From positions 144,656 to 208,655 of the forward strand of contig JAUHYC010000002.1 of the NCBI GenBank assembly GCA_030426685.1: DNA of 64,000 nt. The letters run 5' to 3'. The stretch is from Alphaproteobacteria bacterium. Lineage in GTDB: Bacteria > Pseudomonadota > Alphaproteobacteria > Rhodobacterales > Rhodobacteraceae. Positions 1-8,202 of this stretch are shown here, piece by piece (position 1 is the first letter of the stretch; every line of letters begins with the position of its first letter). Under the pieces are notes generated by a model that worked only from the letters and a program-made list of their open reading frames with translations, did not search any database and was not told where the DNA came from. The translations under genes were made by a program, and so were the position numbers.

Positions 1-539
1 TGGCCTGGCTGATCAACGAAGGCGTGAACTATCTGACCTCTGGGGAAGTGCCCCAGAGGCGCGGCAACGGGCACCCCAATATCGTGCCATATGACGTCTA
101 TGCAACGACCGACGGACATGTGATTCTCGCCGTTGGAAACGACAGACAGTTCCAGCGGCTTTGCAGTTTCATCGAGAAACCAGAGCTGGCAGACGATCCG
201 AGATTTGCCACCAACCCGGCCCGGCTTGAAAACCGGGACGCGCTGAACGCTGTATTGCGACCCGCCGTTCAGGCGCTGGACACCAACAGCGTGATCACGG
301 GGCTGGAAGAGTTGAAAGTGCCGGTTGGCCCGGTGCAGTCGATTGATCAGGTTTTTGCAACCGAGCAGGTCGCAGCCCGGCAGATGCAGATCGCCATGCA
401 GGCCGCACCCGGCGAGGTTCAATTGATCGGGAATCCGCTGAACCTGTCGCGCACGCCTGTAACATATCGCAGCGCGCCACCGCTCTGCGGGGCTGATACT
501 GAGGCTGTTCTGAGCTCGAAAAACCCATTCGACGATTGA
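1..539 (+). CDS. CoA-transferase family III (CaiB/BaiF), C-terminal part only
   Basis: The frame is open from the window edge, so this is the 3' part of a longer gene; the first GTG at base 24 is internal. About 178 residues are visible. They match the C-terminal part of CaiB/BaiF-type CoA-transferases: a segment reading NIVPYDVYATTDGHVILAVGND, then a helical stretch with PELADDPRF and an ending with the V-P-V-G-P-V motif that lines the CoA pocket. Enzymes of this family move CoA between acyl groups (formyl, succinyl, carnitine and others). The catalytic Asp lies upstream of the window, so substrate cannot be suggested. It is followed by about 180 bases without a gene. Family assignment is firm, the specific reaction is unknown. 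Confidence 0.85.
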   Translation, partial: AWLINEGVNYLTSGEVPQRRGNGHPNIVPYDVYATTDGHVILAVGNDRQFQRLCSFIEKPELADDPRFATNPARLENRDALNAVLRPAVQALDTNSVITGLEELKVPVGPVQSIDQVFATEQVAARQMQIAMQAAPGEVQLIGNPLNLSRTPVTYRSAPPLCGADTEAVLSSKNPFDD

Positions 540-718
540 AACACTCTGCCTGATTAGGCGGCAAGTTGCTGAAACATGCCCTTGAATCGGCGGTTTTTTT
601 CGCTTTTTGCGCACACGGGTTTTCACCAATTCGAGAGCACGGCCGATACTGTTACGACGCGCCTGCACACTCTGCTAAGTCGTAGAGTGAAAAGCGAGCT
701 ACCAGATTGGACCCGAGT

Positions 719-2089
719 ATGAAGCAAGACGTTTTTGGACAGTTGAATACGCTGAGCCAGCCCGCAAGTGCCGAGGCCTGGGATGGTGTTCTGCTCGGCT
801 TCATGGCCCATGCGGCCGTCACGCCCCAGCATCTGGGCAAGGTGCTGGAGCTTGAGCCGCATTTTGCACTGGGTCATGCAGTCAAAGGTCTGTTCATGGT
901 TCTGCTGGGACGTCGCGAGTTGTTGCCCGTAGCGGTCGAGGCGCTGACGGCGGCAAACGCCGCGATGGAACAGCAACCTGTCACAGCGCGTGAGCGCCTG
1001 TACGTGGACGCGCTGGGGATATGGCTGGCGGGGCATCCTTCGCAGTCGATACAAAAGTTTGAAGAGATTTTGCGCTCCCACCCGCTGGACACATTGGCAA
1101 TGAAACTCAGCCATGCGACGCGCTTTGTTCTGGGTGATGCGCAAGGGATGCGCCGATCGATCGAACGGGTACTGCCCGCATATACGCCCGACCACGCCGG
1201 GCGTGGTTATCTGCTGGGCTGCCATGCCTTCGCGCTGGAGGAGACCGGTGCGTATGAAAAGGCCGAGATTGCCGGGCGTCAGGCGCTGTGGATGGTCTCG
1301 GACGATGCATGGGGTCTGCACGCGGTGGCGCATGTACACGAGATGACCGGCAACGCGCAATCGGGCCTCGACTGGCTGGCCGGGCGCGAAGGGGCTTGGT
1401 CGCATTGCAACAACTTCCGCTATCACGTCTGGTGGCACAAGGCGCTGATGCATCTGGATCTGGGACAGGTCGATCAGGTGATGGCGCTTTACGATCAAAA
1501 CATCCGCAACGATAAAACCGATGATTACCGCGATATCTCGAACGCGACCTCGCTGCTGTCCCGGCTGGAGCTTGAAGGCGTCGATGTCGGCAACCGTTGG
1601 GAGGAACTGGCCGATCTTAGCGCCGCGCGGACCGAGGATGGCTGCCTGATCTTTGCCGACCTGCATTATCTTCTGGCGCTGATCGGTGACAATCGGAACG
1701 ATGCGACGGCAAAGATGCTAAACCGTATCCACAGGGATGCCAAAGATGCCAACAACGATACCTCCCGTCGCATGGCCGAACCGGGTGTTGCTGCGGCACA
1801 GGGGCTTGAGGCCTTTGGTCACGGTCAGTACAGCACCGCCTTTGATTATCTGGCCGCTGCCCGTGCATCGATGCAACTGGCCGGTGGCAGCCACGCCCAA
1901 CGTGATGTTTTCGAGCGCATCACAATCGATTCCGGCCTGCGCGCTGGCCGTCTGGATGAGGTCGAGCACATCCTTGACGACCGCCGTGCCAAGCGCTCAG
2001 GGGCTGAGGACAATTATGCCCTGGCCCGCCGCGCGCTGATCGAGGCCGCTCGCGATAACGGCGACGCGCAGAGCGTCCCGGCTGAATAA
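719..2089 (+). CDS. Tetratricopeptide-repeat protein, TTC38-like
   Basis: A 456-residue protein with no signal peptide and no membrane segment. It is built of degenerate TPR helical pairs. The middle carries the block A-V-A-H-V-H-E-M-T-G-N followed by N-N-F-R-Y-H-V-W-W-H and L-D-L-G, which is typical of the TTC38 family found in bacteria and animals. ATG at 719 is chosen over a TTG four codons upstream because it starts the family-like N-terminus; the ribosome site is weak either way. The opg genes start 34 bases downstream on the same strand, so it may be co-transcribed with them. No enzymatic motif is visible; a scaffold role is only a guess. Confidence 0.8.
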   Translation: MKQDVFGQLNTLSQPASAEAWDGVLLGFMAHAAVTPQHLGKVLELEPHFALGHAVKGLFMVLLGRRELLPVAVEALTAANAAMEQQPVTARERLYVDALGIWLAGHPSQSIQKFEEILRSHPLDTLAMKLSHATRFVLGDAQGMRRSIERVLPAYTPDHAGRGYLLGCHAFALEETGAYEKAEIAGRQALWMVSDDAWGLHAVAHVHEMTGNAQSGLDWLAGREGAWSHCNNFRYHVWWHKALMHLDLGQVDQVMALYDQNIRNDKTDDYRDISNATSLLSRLELEGVDVGNRWEELADLSAARTEDGCLIFADLHYLLALIGDNRNDATAKMLNRIHRDAKDANNDTSRRMAEPGVAAAQGLEAFGHGQYSTAFDYLAAARASMQLAGGSHAQRDVFERITIDSGLRAGRLDEVEHILDDRRAKRSGAEDNYALARRALIEAARDNGDAQSVPAE

Positions 2090-2123
2090 GAACAAGAAAA
2101 AGACCAAGAAGGACAGAAACCGC

Positions 2124-3341
2124 ATGGCGACAGTATCGCCCGCTTCTGATTTTGCACGGGTTGCGTCTGAAACCGCAGCCCCCTCCCGCACGCGCGATCC
2201 GCGTCTAGATTTCTATCGCGGTATCGCGATGTTCATTATTCTGATCGCCCATATCCCCAACGACCCCTGGGCCAATTGGATCCCTGCCCGGTTCGGGTTT
2301 TCGGATGCGACCGAGATATTTGTCTTCTGCTCGGGTATGGCCTCGGCCATTGCCTTTGGCGGAGCGTTTCTGCGCAGGGGCTGGTGGATGGGTACCGCAC
2401 GGGTGTCATTCCGTATCTGGCAAGTCTATTGGGCTCATATCGGCTTGTTCTTCTTCGTCGCCATGACCATGGCCGCGCTGGATCTGTCGGGGCTGTTCGA
2501 GAAAACCTATATCTCGTCCCTGAACCTGCAACATTTCTTCAACGATCCCGCGCCCCAGATCGTGGGGTTGTTCACGCTGTCCTACGTGCCGAACTACTTT
2601 GACATCCTGCCAATGTATCTGGTGGTACTGGCGATGATGCCATTGTTCATGGGCCTGTCGCGGATCGGTTTCTGGGCCGTCGCCACCACGTCCGTAACGA
2701 TCTGGCTGATCGCTCAGACCGGCGCCCTGGCGCTGCCCGCCGAGCCGTGGTCCGACCGTCAGTGGTTCTTCAACCCGTTCGGTTGGCAATTGCTGTTCTT
2801 TACCGGTTTTGCCTTTATGCGCGGCTGGATTCCGGCGCCTCCGGTGTCAAAAACCCTGATCTGGGTGGCAGCCCTGTTCCTGATCCTGTCCGCGCCCTTC
2901 GGGTCGTGGAAAGTGTTTACCTGGGTTAATGCAGCCGCCCCCGATCTGGCCGATGAAATCCGCAAGGCCTGGCCGATCACCAAGGAGTTCCGCGACAAAA
3001 CCGAGTTCGGCTTGTTTCGTTATCTCCATTTCCTGTCGTTGGCCTATTTGGGTTGGGTCGCCGCCGGAGAGCATGGCCACCGCCTGATCGCAACCGGCCA
3101 TGGTGCAGCGGCGCGGGTCTGGCAGTTCCTATTGACCGTAATCTCAAAAGTTGGGCAGCAATCTCTGGCCGTATTCGTATTTTCCATGGCTGCAGCGCGA
3201 CTTATCGGCGTTGGCCTGGATATGTTTGGGCGGGATTTTGCCAGTGTGTTCGTCGCTAACATGATTGGCTTTGCTTTGATCATCGGCGTCGCCTACATGG
3301 CCGCTTGGTTTAAGTCTCATCCTTGGAAATCAAAGAAATGA
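2124..3341 (+). CDS. opgC: OpgC-like glucan succinyltransferase, integral membrane
   Basis: A 405-residue polytopic membrane protein with about ten hydrophobic segments. After a short cytoplasmic N-terminus it has the family signature R-L-D-F-Y-R-G-I-A-M and the motif F-C-S-G-M-A-S-A, as in OpgC proteins (acyltransferase-3 related). OpgC adds succinyl groups to osmoregulated periplasmic glucans (known for Rhodobacter sphaeroides). The job here is supported by opgG and opgH directly behind it. Start ATG has an AAGGA-type site about 9 bases upstream. Its TGA overlaps the ATG of the next gene (ATGA), so translation is probably coupled. Confidence 0.85.
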   Translation: MATVSPASDFARVASETAAPSRTRDPRLDFYRGIAMFIILIAHIPNDPWANWIPARFGFSDATEIFVFCSGMASAIAFGGAFLRRGWWMGTARVSFRIWQVYWAHIGLFFFVAMTMAALDLSGLFEKTYISSLNLQHFFNDPAPQIVGLFTLSYVPNYFDILPMYLVVLAMMPLFMGLSRIGFWAVATTSVTIWLIAQTGALALPAEPWSDRQWFFNPFGWQLLFFTGFAFMRGWIPAPPVSKTLIWVAALFLILSAPFGSWKVFTWVNAAAPDLADEIRKAWPITKEFRDKTEFGLFRYLHFLSLAYLGWVAAGEHGHRLIATGHGAAARVWQFLLTVISKVGQQSLAVFVFSMAAARLIGVGLDMFGRDFASVFVANMIGFALIIGVAYMAAWFKSHPWKSKK

Positions 3342-4837
3342 AATTTACTCGCCGTGCATTTCTGACCTCCTCAACGGCATTGGCTTTTGCCCCCGCCGCG
3401 TTCGCAACGGGTGGCGAAATCCCGTTCAGCCGGGAAGACGTCATCGCAATGGCCCGTGATCTGGCCAGCCGCGACTATGCCGAGCGCGAGATGGTGCCGC
3501 AGGAATGGCAGGACCTGACATATCAGCAATATCGCTCGATCCGGTTTCGGCCGGATCGTGCTTTGTGGTACGAGACAGAGACACCTTTCAACGTCGACTT
3601 CTTTACGCCGGGCCTGTACTTCCCGCGCACCGTCAAGGTCTCGACCGTCGAGGATGGCAAGGCCACCCCGGTCGCCTTCGATCTGTCCATGTTCGACAAA
3701 TCCGAGGACGTGCCAGAACTGCCCATCGACGACACGCTGGGCTTTTCCGGTCTGCGACTACGCACCGAGATGCACCGCCCCGGCAAAACCGATGAGTTCT
3801 GCGTCTGGCAGGGTGCCAGTTATTTCCGCGCTATCGGGCTGTACGAGGTTTATGGCCTGTCCGCCCGCGGGCTGGCGCTAAAGACCGGCGATCCGGATGG
3901 CGAGGAGTTCCCCGAATTCATCCGTTTCTGGCTGGAGCGCCCGGAACCGGGTCAGCGCAACATGGTCGTGCATGCACTGATGGACAGCCCCAGCGTGACC
4001 GGTGCTTATCGGTTCAACGTGACCGCCGGTGCCGACTGCGTCATGGAGATCGAGGCAACCTTGTTCCCCCGCACCGATCTGACCCATGTGGGAATCGCGC
4101 CCGGAACCTCCATGTTCCTGTTCGACCAGACCAATCACAGCCGCTTCGACGACTTCCGCCCCGCCGTGCACGACAGCGACGGCCTTCTGGTCCGCAACGG
4201 TGCGGGAGAAGTCCTGTGGCGGCCGCTGGCCAACCCGACCAGCCTTCAGATCTCGTCCTTCGTCGACATGAATCCGCGCGGATTTGGCCTGATGCAGCGC
4301 AAACGCAAATTCTCGGACTATGCCGATCTTGAGGCCAATTACCATAAACGCCCCGGGCTGTGGGTCGAACCAGTTGGGGATTGGGGTAAAGGCTCGGTCA
4401 CGTTGGTTGAAATTCCGGCCGATCAGGAGATCTATGACAATATTGTCGCCTATTGGCGTCCGGCAGAACCCTATGCTGCAGGCAGCCAAGTCGACCTGTC
4501 CTATCGTCTGATCTGGGGGGACGAGCCGCAACGCACTCCAATGCCACGCGTGATCAACACAGCCATGGGCGACAATACCTTTGGTGAAGGTCGGCTGGCC
4601 GTCATTGACTTTGAACCCAGCGAGTTGTTCGACGATCCGGACGCGATGACCATCTTCGTGGATTCGCCCCATGCCGAAACCTCAGAGGGCGTATTGCAAC
4701 GCAACCCCGACACGGGTGGTCTGCGACTGGCGTTTTCATTCGAACCGGCCGAGCGTGACCACGTGGAACTGCGGGCGCAGTTGCTGAAAGACAAACAGCC
4801 GGCCTCTGAGGTCTGGCTTTATCGTTGGACCTCATGA
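3338..4837 (+). CDS. opgG: Periplasmic glucan biosynthesis protein OpgG/OpgD family
   Basis: A 499-residue exported protein. The first 26 residues carry a twin-arginine signal (T-R-R-A-F-L-T, then a hydrophobic stretch ending A-F-A), so export is probably by Tat in folded form. The mature part is the MdoG domain: the early helix region I-A-M-A-R-D-L-A, then beta-sandwich sequence with F-S-G-L-R-L and the M-Q-R-K-R-K-F-S-D-Y block typical of OpgG/OpgD. E. coli members are now known as beta-1,2-glucan hydrolases (GH186). The Tat signal is the OpgD habit in E. coli, whereas E. coli OpgG uses Sec, so the label G rather than D is by operon context. ATG 3338 overlaps the opgC stop; an upstream in-frame start at 3323 is less likely. 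Confidence 0.88.
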   Translation: MKFTRRAFLTSSTALAFAPAAFATGGEIPFSREDVIAMARDLASRDYAEREMVPQEWQDLTYQQYRSIRFRPDRALWYETETPFNVDFFTPGLYFPRTVKVSTVEDGKATPVAFDLSMFDKSEDVPELPIDDTLGFSGLRLRTEMHRPGKTDEFCVWQGASYFRAIGLYEVYGLSARGLALKTGDPDGEEFPEFIRFWLERPEPGQRNMVVHALMDSPSVTGAYRFNVTAGADCVMEIEATLFPRTDLTHVGIAPGTSMFLFDQTNHSRFDDFRPAVHDSDGLLVRNGAGEVLWRPLANPTSLQISSFVDMNPRGFGLMQRKRKFSDYADLEANYHKRPGLWVEPVGDWGKGSVTLVEIPADQEIYDNIVAYWRPAEPYAAGSQVDLSYRLIWGDEPQRTPMPRVINTAMGDNTFGEGRLAVIDFEPSELFDDPDAMTIFVDSPHAETSEGVLQRNPDTGGLRLAFSFEPAERDHVELRAQLLKDKQPASEVWLYRWTS

Positions 4838-6705
4838 ACCGCGATCTTCATATCATGCCGCCCGAGGCCCCTCTGGCGATGCCTGCGCAGAACTTCGCAC
4901 AGGGGTTCCGTGACGCACAGGCCCCGGCCGAAGGTAAGGCATCGTCGGCCGGATTCTGGCGCGCGCTGGCCTTTTCCCCGGCCATGGCGGCAACGCTTGG
5001 CCTGCTCTGGATCATGTCCGATTGGTTCGGGGCCGAGGGTATCAACCTGGTCGAAGGCATCCTTCTGGCCCTGATCTCGTTCAACTTCTTCTGGATTTCC
5101 TTCACCGTCTGCACAGTATTGCTGGGAATGGTGTCTCTATCGCGTCAGGAGGCTCCTCAGAGACATACGGCCCCGCAGCCATTGCGTGTAGCCCTGCTGA
5201 TGCCGGTCTATAACGAGGTGCCGTGGTTCGTGCTGGGCAATGCCCGCACGATGCTGGAAGATCTGCGCAGGCGTGGCAGTCAGCACCACTTTGCCATGTT
5301 CATCCTGTCGGACACGCGCGACCCCGAGATTGCCGCGCAGGAACAGGCCAGTGTCGAGGCGCTGCGGACGACACTGGCACCCGGGTTGGAACTGTACTAC
5401 CGCCGCCGCGCTGAGAACACGGATCGCAAAGTCGGCAACATCACCGATTGGGTCAGCCATTGGGGTGGTGACTGGGATGCAATGTTGGTGCTGGATGCCG
5501 ATAGCCTGATGACAGGGCGCGCGATTGCCCGGCTGACCGATGCCCTTGCCCGTGATCCCAGCGCAGGTCTGATCCAAAGCTATCCACAACTGATTGGCGC
5601 GCAATCAGTATTCGCCCGGATGCAGCAGTTCGCCAATGGCGTTTATGGTATCGCCTTTGCCGAAGGTCTCGCCCGCTGGTGCGGGCAGGAAGGGAACTAT
5701 TGGGGCCATAACGCCATCATCCGCACCCGCGCCTTCGCCTCAAGCGCTGGCCTGCCCAAGCTGCGGTCATTCAGCGGGCAGGACGAGCTGATCATGAGCC
5801 ACGATTTCGTCGAGGCCAGTCTGCTGCGTCGCGCCGGTTGGGCCGTGCGCTTTCTGCCGCGCATACGCGGATCCTATGAAGAGACACCGCCAACCTTGAT
5901 CGACCACGCAATGCGCGATCGCCGCTGGTGTCAGGGCAACCTGCAGCACTTGAAACTGCTGGGTTCGACCGGGTTTCGTGCTGTTTCGCGGTTTCATATG
6001 TTCCACGGAGCAGTCGGCTATCTGATGTCACCGCTGTGGTTTGCGTTGCTGGTGATGTGGGCGCTGATTGGTCAGGGCGAAGATGCCTCGGTTCTGCACT
6101 ATTTCAGCCCGGACAATCCAATGTTCCCGCAATGGCCCGAGATGTCGGAAACGCGCCATGTTCTGATTATTCTGGTGATGTACGCCATGCTTCTGGCCCC
6201 CAAGGTTCTGGGTGCCGCAGCCCTGCCCCTGAGCGGGGTTCGCTATTCGGATTTTGGCGGCACACGGCGATTCCTCATATCCTTCGTTTCCGAGGTTGTC
6301 TTGTCGATCCTGTACGCCCCAATTCTGATGGTGCAGCAGATGATCGCGGTGTTCCGCACAACGCTCGGCCTGCAAAAGGGGTGGTCGCCCCAGGCACGCG
6401 ACGGTGGCAGCTACGGGCTACGCACATTGGTCCTGTGCCACGCGCTGGAAACCGTCAGCGGCGTGGCGCTGAGCGTGGGTATTCTGGCTGGCTTGGTTTC
6501 GGTTTGGCTCGCCCCCATTGCCATCAGCCTGGCACTGGCCATCCCACTTTCAGCCCTCAGCGGAGTGTCTGCGGGTGCAGCCCGACGCATGGTTGGAATG
6601 CGAGAGGATTTCAGCGAGCCCACGATAACCCGTTCGGCCCGTCGTTACCGGAACGAACTCAAGCGACTGATTGACGGAAAAGGCGTTGTGACACCGGCGG
6701 AGTAG
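4834..6705 (+). CDS. opgH: Glucans biosynthesis glucosyltransferase OpgH
   Basis: A 623-residue inner-membrane GT2 enzyme that polymerises the glucan backbone from UDP-glucose. Two N-terminal membrane helices (about residues 45-105) are followed by the cytoplasmic catalytic domain. That domain has L-M-P-V-Y-N-E, the metal site L-D-A-D-S, the acceptor-side D in G-Q-D-E-L and the R-R-W-C-Q-G-N signature. Four to six more membrane helices follow. It is shorter than the roughly 850-residue E. coli enzyme because the long N-terminal extension is missing, as is usual in alphaproteobacteria. ATG 4834 overlaps the opgG stop (ATGA). The gene ends where a minus-strand gene ends, with no spacer. Confidence 0.93.
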   Translation: MNRDLHIMPPEAPLAMPAQNFAQGFRDAQAPAEGKASSAGFWRALAFSPAMAATLGLLWIMSDWFGAEGINLVEGILLALISFNFFWISFTVCTVLLGMVSLSRQEAPQRHTAPQPLRVALLMPVYNEVPWFVLGNARTMLEDLRRRGSQHHFAMFILSDTRDPEIAAQEQASVEALRTTLAPGLELYYRRRAENTDRKVGNITDWVSHWGGDWDAMLVLDADSLMTGRAIARLTDALARDPSAGLIQSYPQLIGAQSVFARMQQFANGVYGIAFAEGLARWCGQEGNYWGHNAIIRTRAFASSAGLPKLRSFSGQDELIMSHDFVEASLLRRAGWAVRFLPRIRGSYEETPPTLIDHAMRDRRWCQGNLQHLKLLGSTGFRAVSRFHMFHGAVGYLMSPLWFALLVMWALIGQGEDASVLHYFSPDNPMFPQWPEMSETRHVLIILVMYAMLLAPKVLGAAALPLSGVRYSDFGGTRRFLISFVSEVVLSILYAPILMVQQMIAVFRTTLGLQKGWSPQARDGGSYGLRTLVLCHALETVSGVALSVGILAGLVSVWLAPIAISLALAIPLSALSGVSAGAARRMVGMREDFSEPTITRSARRYRNELKRLIDGKGVVTPAE

Positions 6706-7524
6706 TTACCCGCCGGGCAGGCCCTCATACCAGTCAGCCATCATGTCAGCCCAGCCATTCGGCACCGAATGCCCACCGGGGAACAACGCGAACTCCAGCG
6801 CGCTGCCTTCGGCACAGCGGTTCCATTTGCGGCGCATGAACTGGCCTGTGGTGCCAAAGCCACCGGGCTTGGTATCGGCGCATTCATTGGCAACCCGCCA
6901 GATTTCCAGCCCGGCAAAGATATCGCCCTGATGAAACCGGCCACCGCCCAGAATACGCCCCTCTAACGGGACAACATTGTCGGTCCAGCCATGGGTATGA
7001 AACAGGCGCACGGGCCCTTCGCAGGCTATGGGGTGCGGTCGCCAGAACCCGCCCGAGACCGGCGCATATGCCGAAAATGTATCCGGCGCGGCGCAGGCGA
7101 GGTAGTAAACCATGAAGGCCCCTGCCGAAAAGCCACTCAACACCACGCGATCAGGGTCAACACCAAAGCGATCTGCGGCGTCGTGGACGACCTCGGACAG
7201 AAATGCGGGCTCATTGCGGCCCTCCCAACCGGGAAAGAAGTTCCAACTTTTGCGCCCATTCCGCTCGGCACCTTCCGGGGCCATTACCGCATAGCCCCGC
7301 GCCAGCAGCGGCTCGACCATTGACCGGTTCTTCAACGTGCCGCTACCACTGCCGCCATAACCATGCAGGAACACAACAAGCGGCGGATTTTCCGCCTCGG
7401 GCAACTCGATCTGATAATACCCCGATTCCGATTGGCACATCCCGTCTTGATCGCCGCAGGCTGCGAATCCGGCCTGCGCAGCAAACATCAGGCAAATGGC
7501 CAACCAGAGCTTCATAAGCATCAT
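6706..7524 (-). CDS. Secreted esterase, PHB-depolymerase/LpqC-like alpha/beta hydrolase
   Basis: A 272-residue protein with a Sec signal (M-K-L-W-L-A-I-C-L-M-F-A, cleavage after A-G-F-A). It has V-F-L-H-G-Y-G-G for the oxyanion hole, the nucleophile elbow G-F-S-A-G-A, an acid loop H-T-H-G-W-T-D and the final His in P-G-G-H-S-V-P. These put it in the COG3509 group of polyhydroxybutyrate depolymerase and feruloyl-esterase-like enzymes. Several cysteines (C-G-D, M-C-Q, A-C-A) fit a disulfide-bonded periplasmic enzyme. No polymer-binding domain is present, so the substrate may be a small ester. Its ATG overlaps the stop of the rhodanese gene, so the two form an operon. Confidence 0.82.
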   Translation of the reverse strand: MMLMKLWLAICLMFAAQAGFAACGDQDGMCQSESGYYQIELPEAENPPLVVFLHGYGGSGSGTLKNRSMVEPLLARGYAVMAPEGAERNGRKSWNFFPGWEGRNEPAFLSEVVHDAADRFGVDPDRVVLSGFSAGAFMVYYLACAAPDTFSAYAPVSGGFWRPHPIACEGPVRLFHTHGWTDNVVPLEGRILGGGRFHQGDIFAGLEIWRVANECADTKPGGFGTTGQFMRRKWNRCAEGSALEFALFPGGHSVPNGWADMMADWYEGLPGG

Positions 7525-8012
7525 GCCCCCTCTTCATAATCCGTAACCGGCAGCCCGGCGCGCACCCAGCCCGGCCCGGCAGCGGAACCCAGCATGCCTT
7601 CGGGCACATCGATGATATTGGTGAACCCAGCCTGTGTCAGGTGATTGCTCAACCGCGCGGACCGCACCCCGCGCGCGCAAATCAGGGCAACCGGCGCTGC
7701 GCGATTTCCCTCCGTCAATAGCTCCAGCGCCTGCACAAAATCCTCGCGGCGCATATCGATCGGATGCGCGCCCTCGCCGATACCGGTCGCTCGCCATTCG
7801 CGCGGTGTACGGATATCGATCAGAAATATGGCTCCCTGTTGCGCTTGCATATGGGCGGTGGCGACGGCAATCTGCTCACCCGCATAATCCTGCGGGATTA
7901 ACCGATATTCCCGGATGGCGAGCCCTCCGGCTATGGCGGTCCCAGCCCCCAGCAAAACCCACCGGCGGGTTCTGTTCGATTTCTCTGCCACGCTGAGCCT
8001 CCCGATCTCCAC
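7521..8012 (-). CDS. Membrane-anchored rhodanese-domain protein
   Basis: A 163-residue protein. A positively charged start (K-S-N-R-T-R-R) precedes one hydrophobic segment (W-V-L-L-G-A-G-T-A-I-A-G-G-L), then a single rhodanese domain. That domain has the entry motif I-D-I-R-T-P-R-E-W and the active-site loop C-A-R-G-V-R-S with the catalytic Cys. It most likely sits on the periplasmic face and may handle sulfane sulfur or serve as a binding module. It is the first gene of a two-gene unit with the esterase behind it and is divergent from the mrp operon about 190 bases away. The natural sulfur donor cannot be read from the sequence. Confidence 0.82.
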   Translation of the reverse strand: MEIGRLSVAEKSNRTRRWVLLGAGTAIAGGLAIREYRLIPQDYAGEQIAVATAHMQAQQGAIFLIDIRTPREWRATGIGEGAHPIDMRREDFVQALELLTEGNRAAPVALICARGVRSARLSNHLTQAGFTNIIDVPEGMLGSAAGPGWVRAGLPVTDYEEGA

Positions 8013-8202
8013 TCAACTCATATCATACCCCGAAATCCATTTCGCGGCCCTGTAGATAGCCAATGTTCAAGATCGCGTCATTTATCCTGCAAGTTGATTG
8101 TATGTGCGACCACCCGCGAAAATTGCCCCAATCGCTGGACAGTCAGGTTTTTTTCCTTACAAAATCAGGACCAACTTGACCGCACAGAACGGAGTATCGC
8201 AC

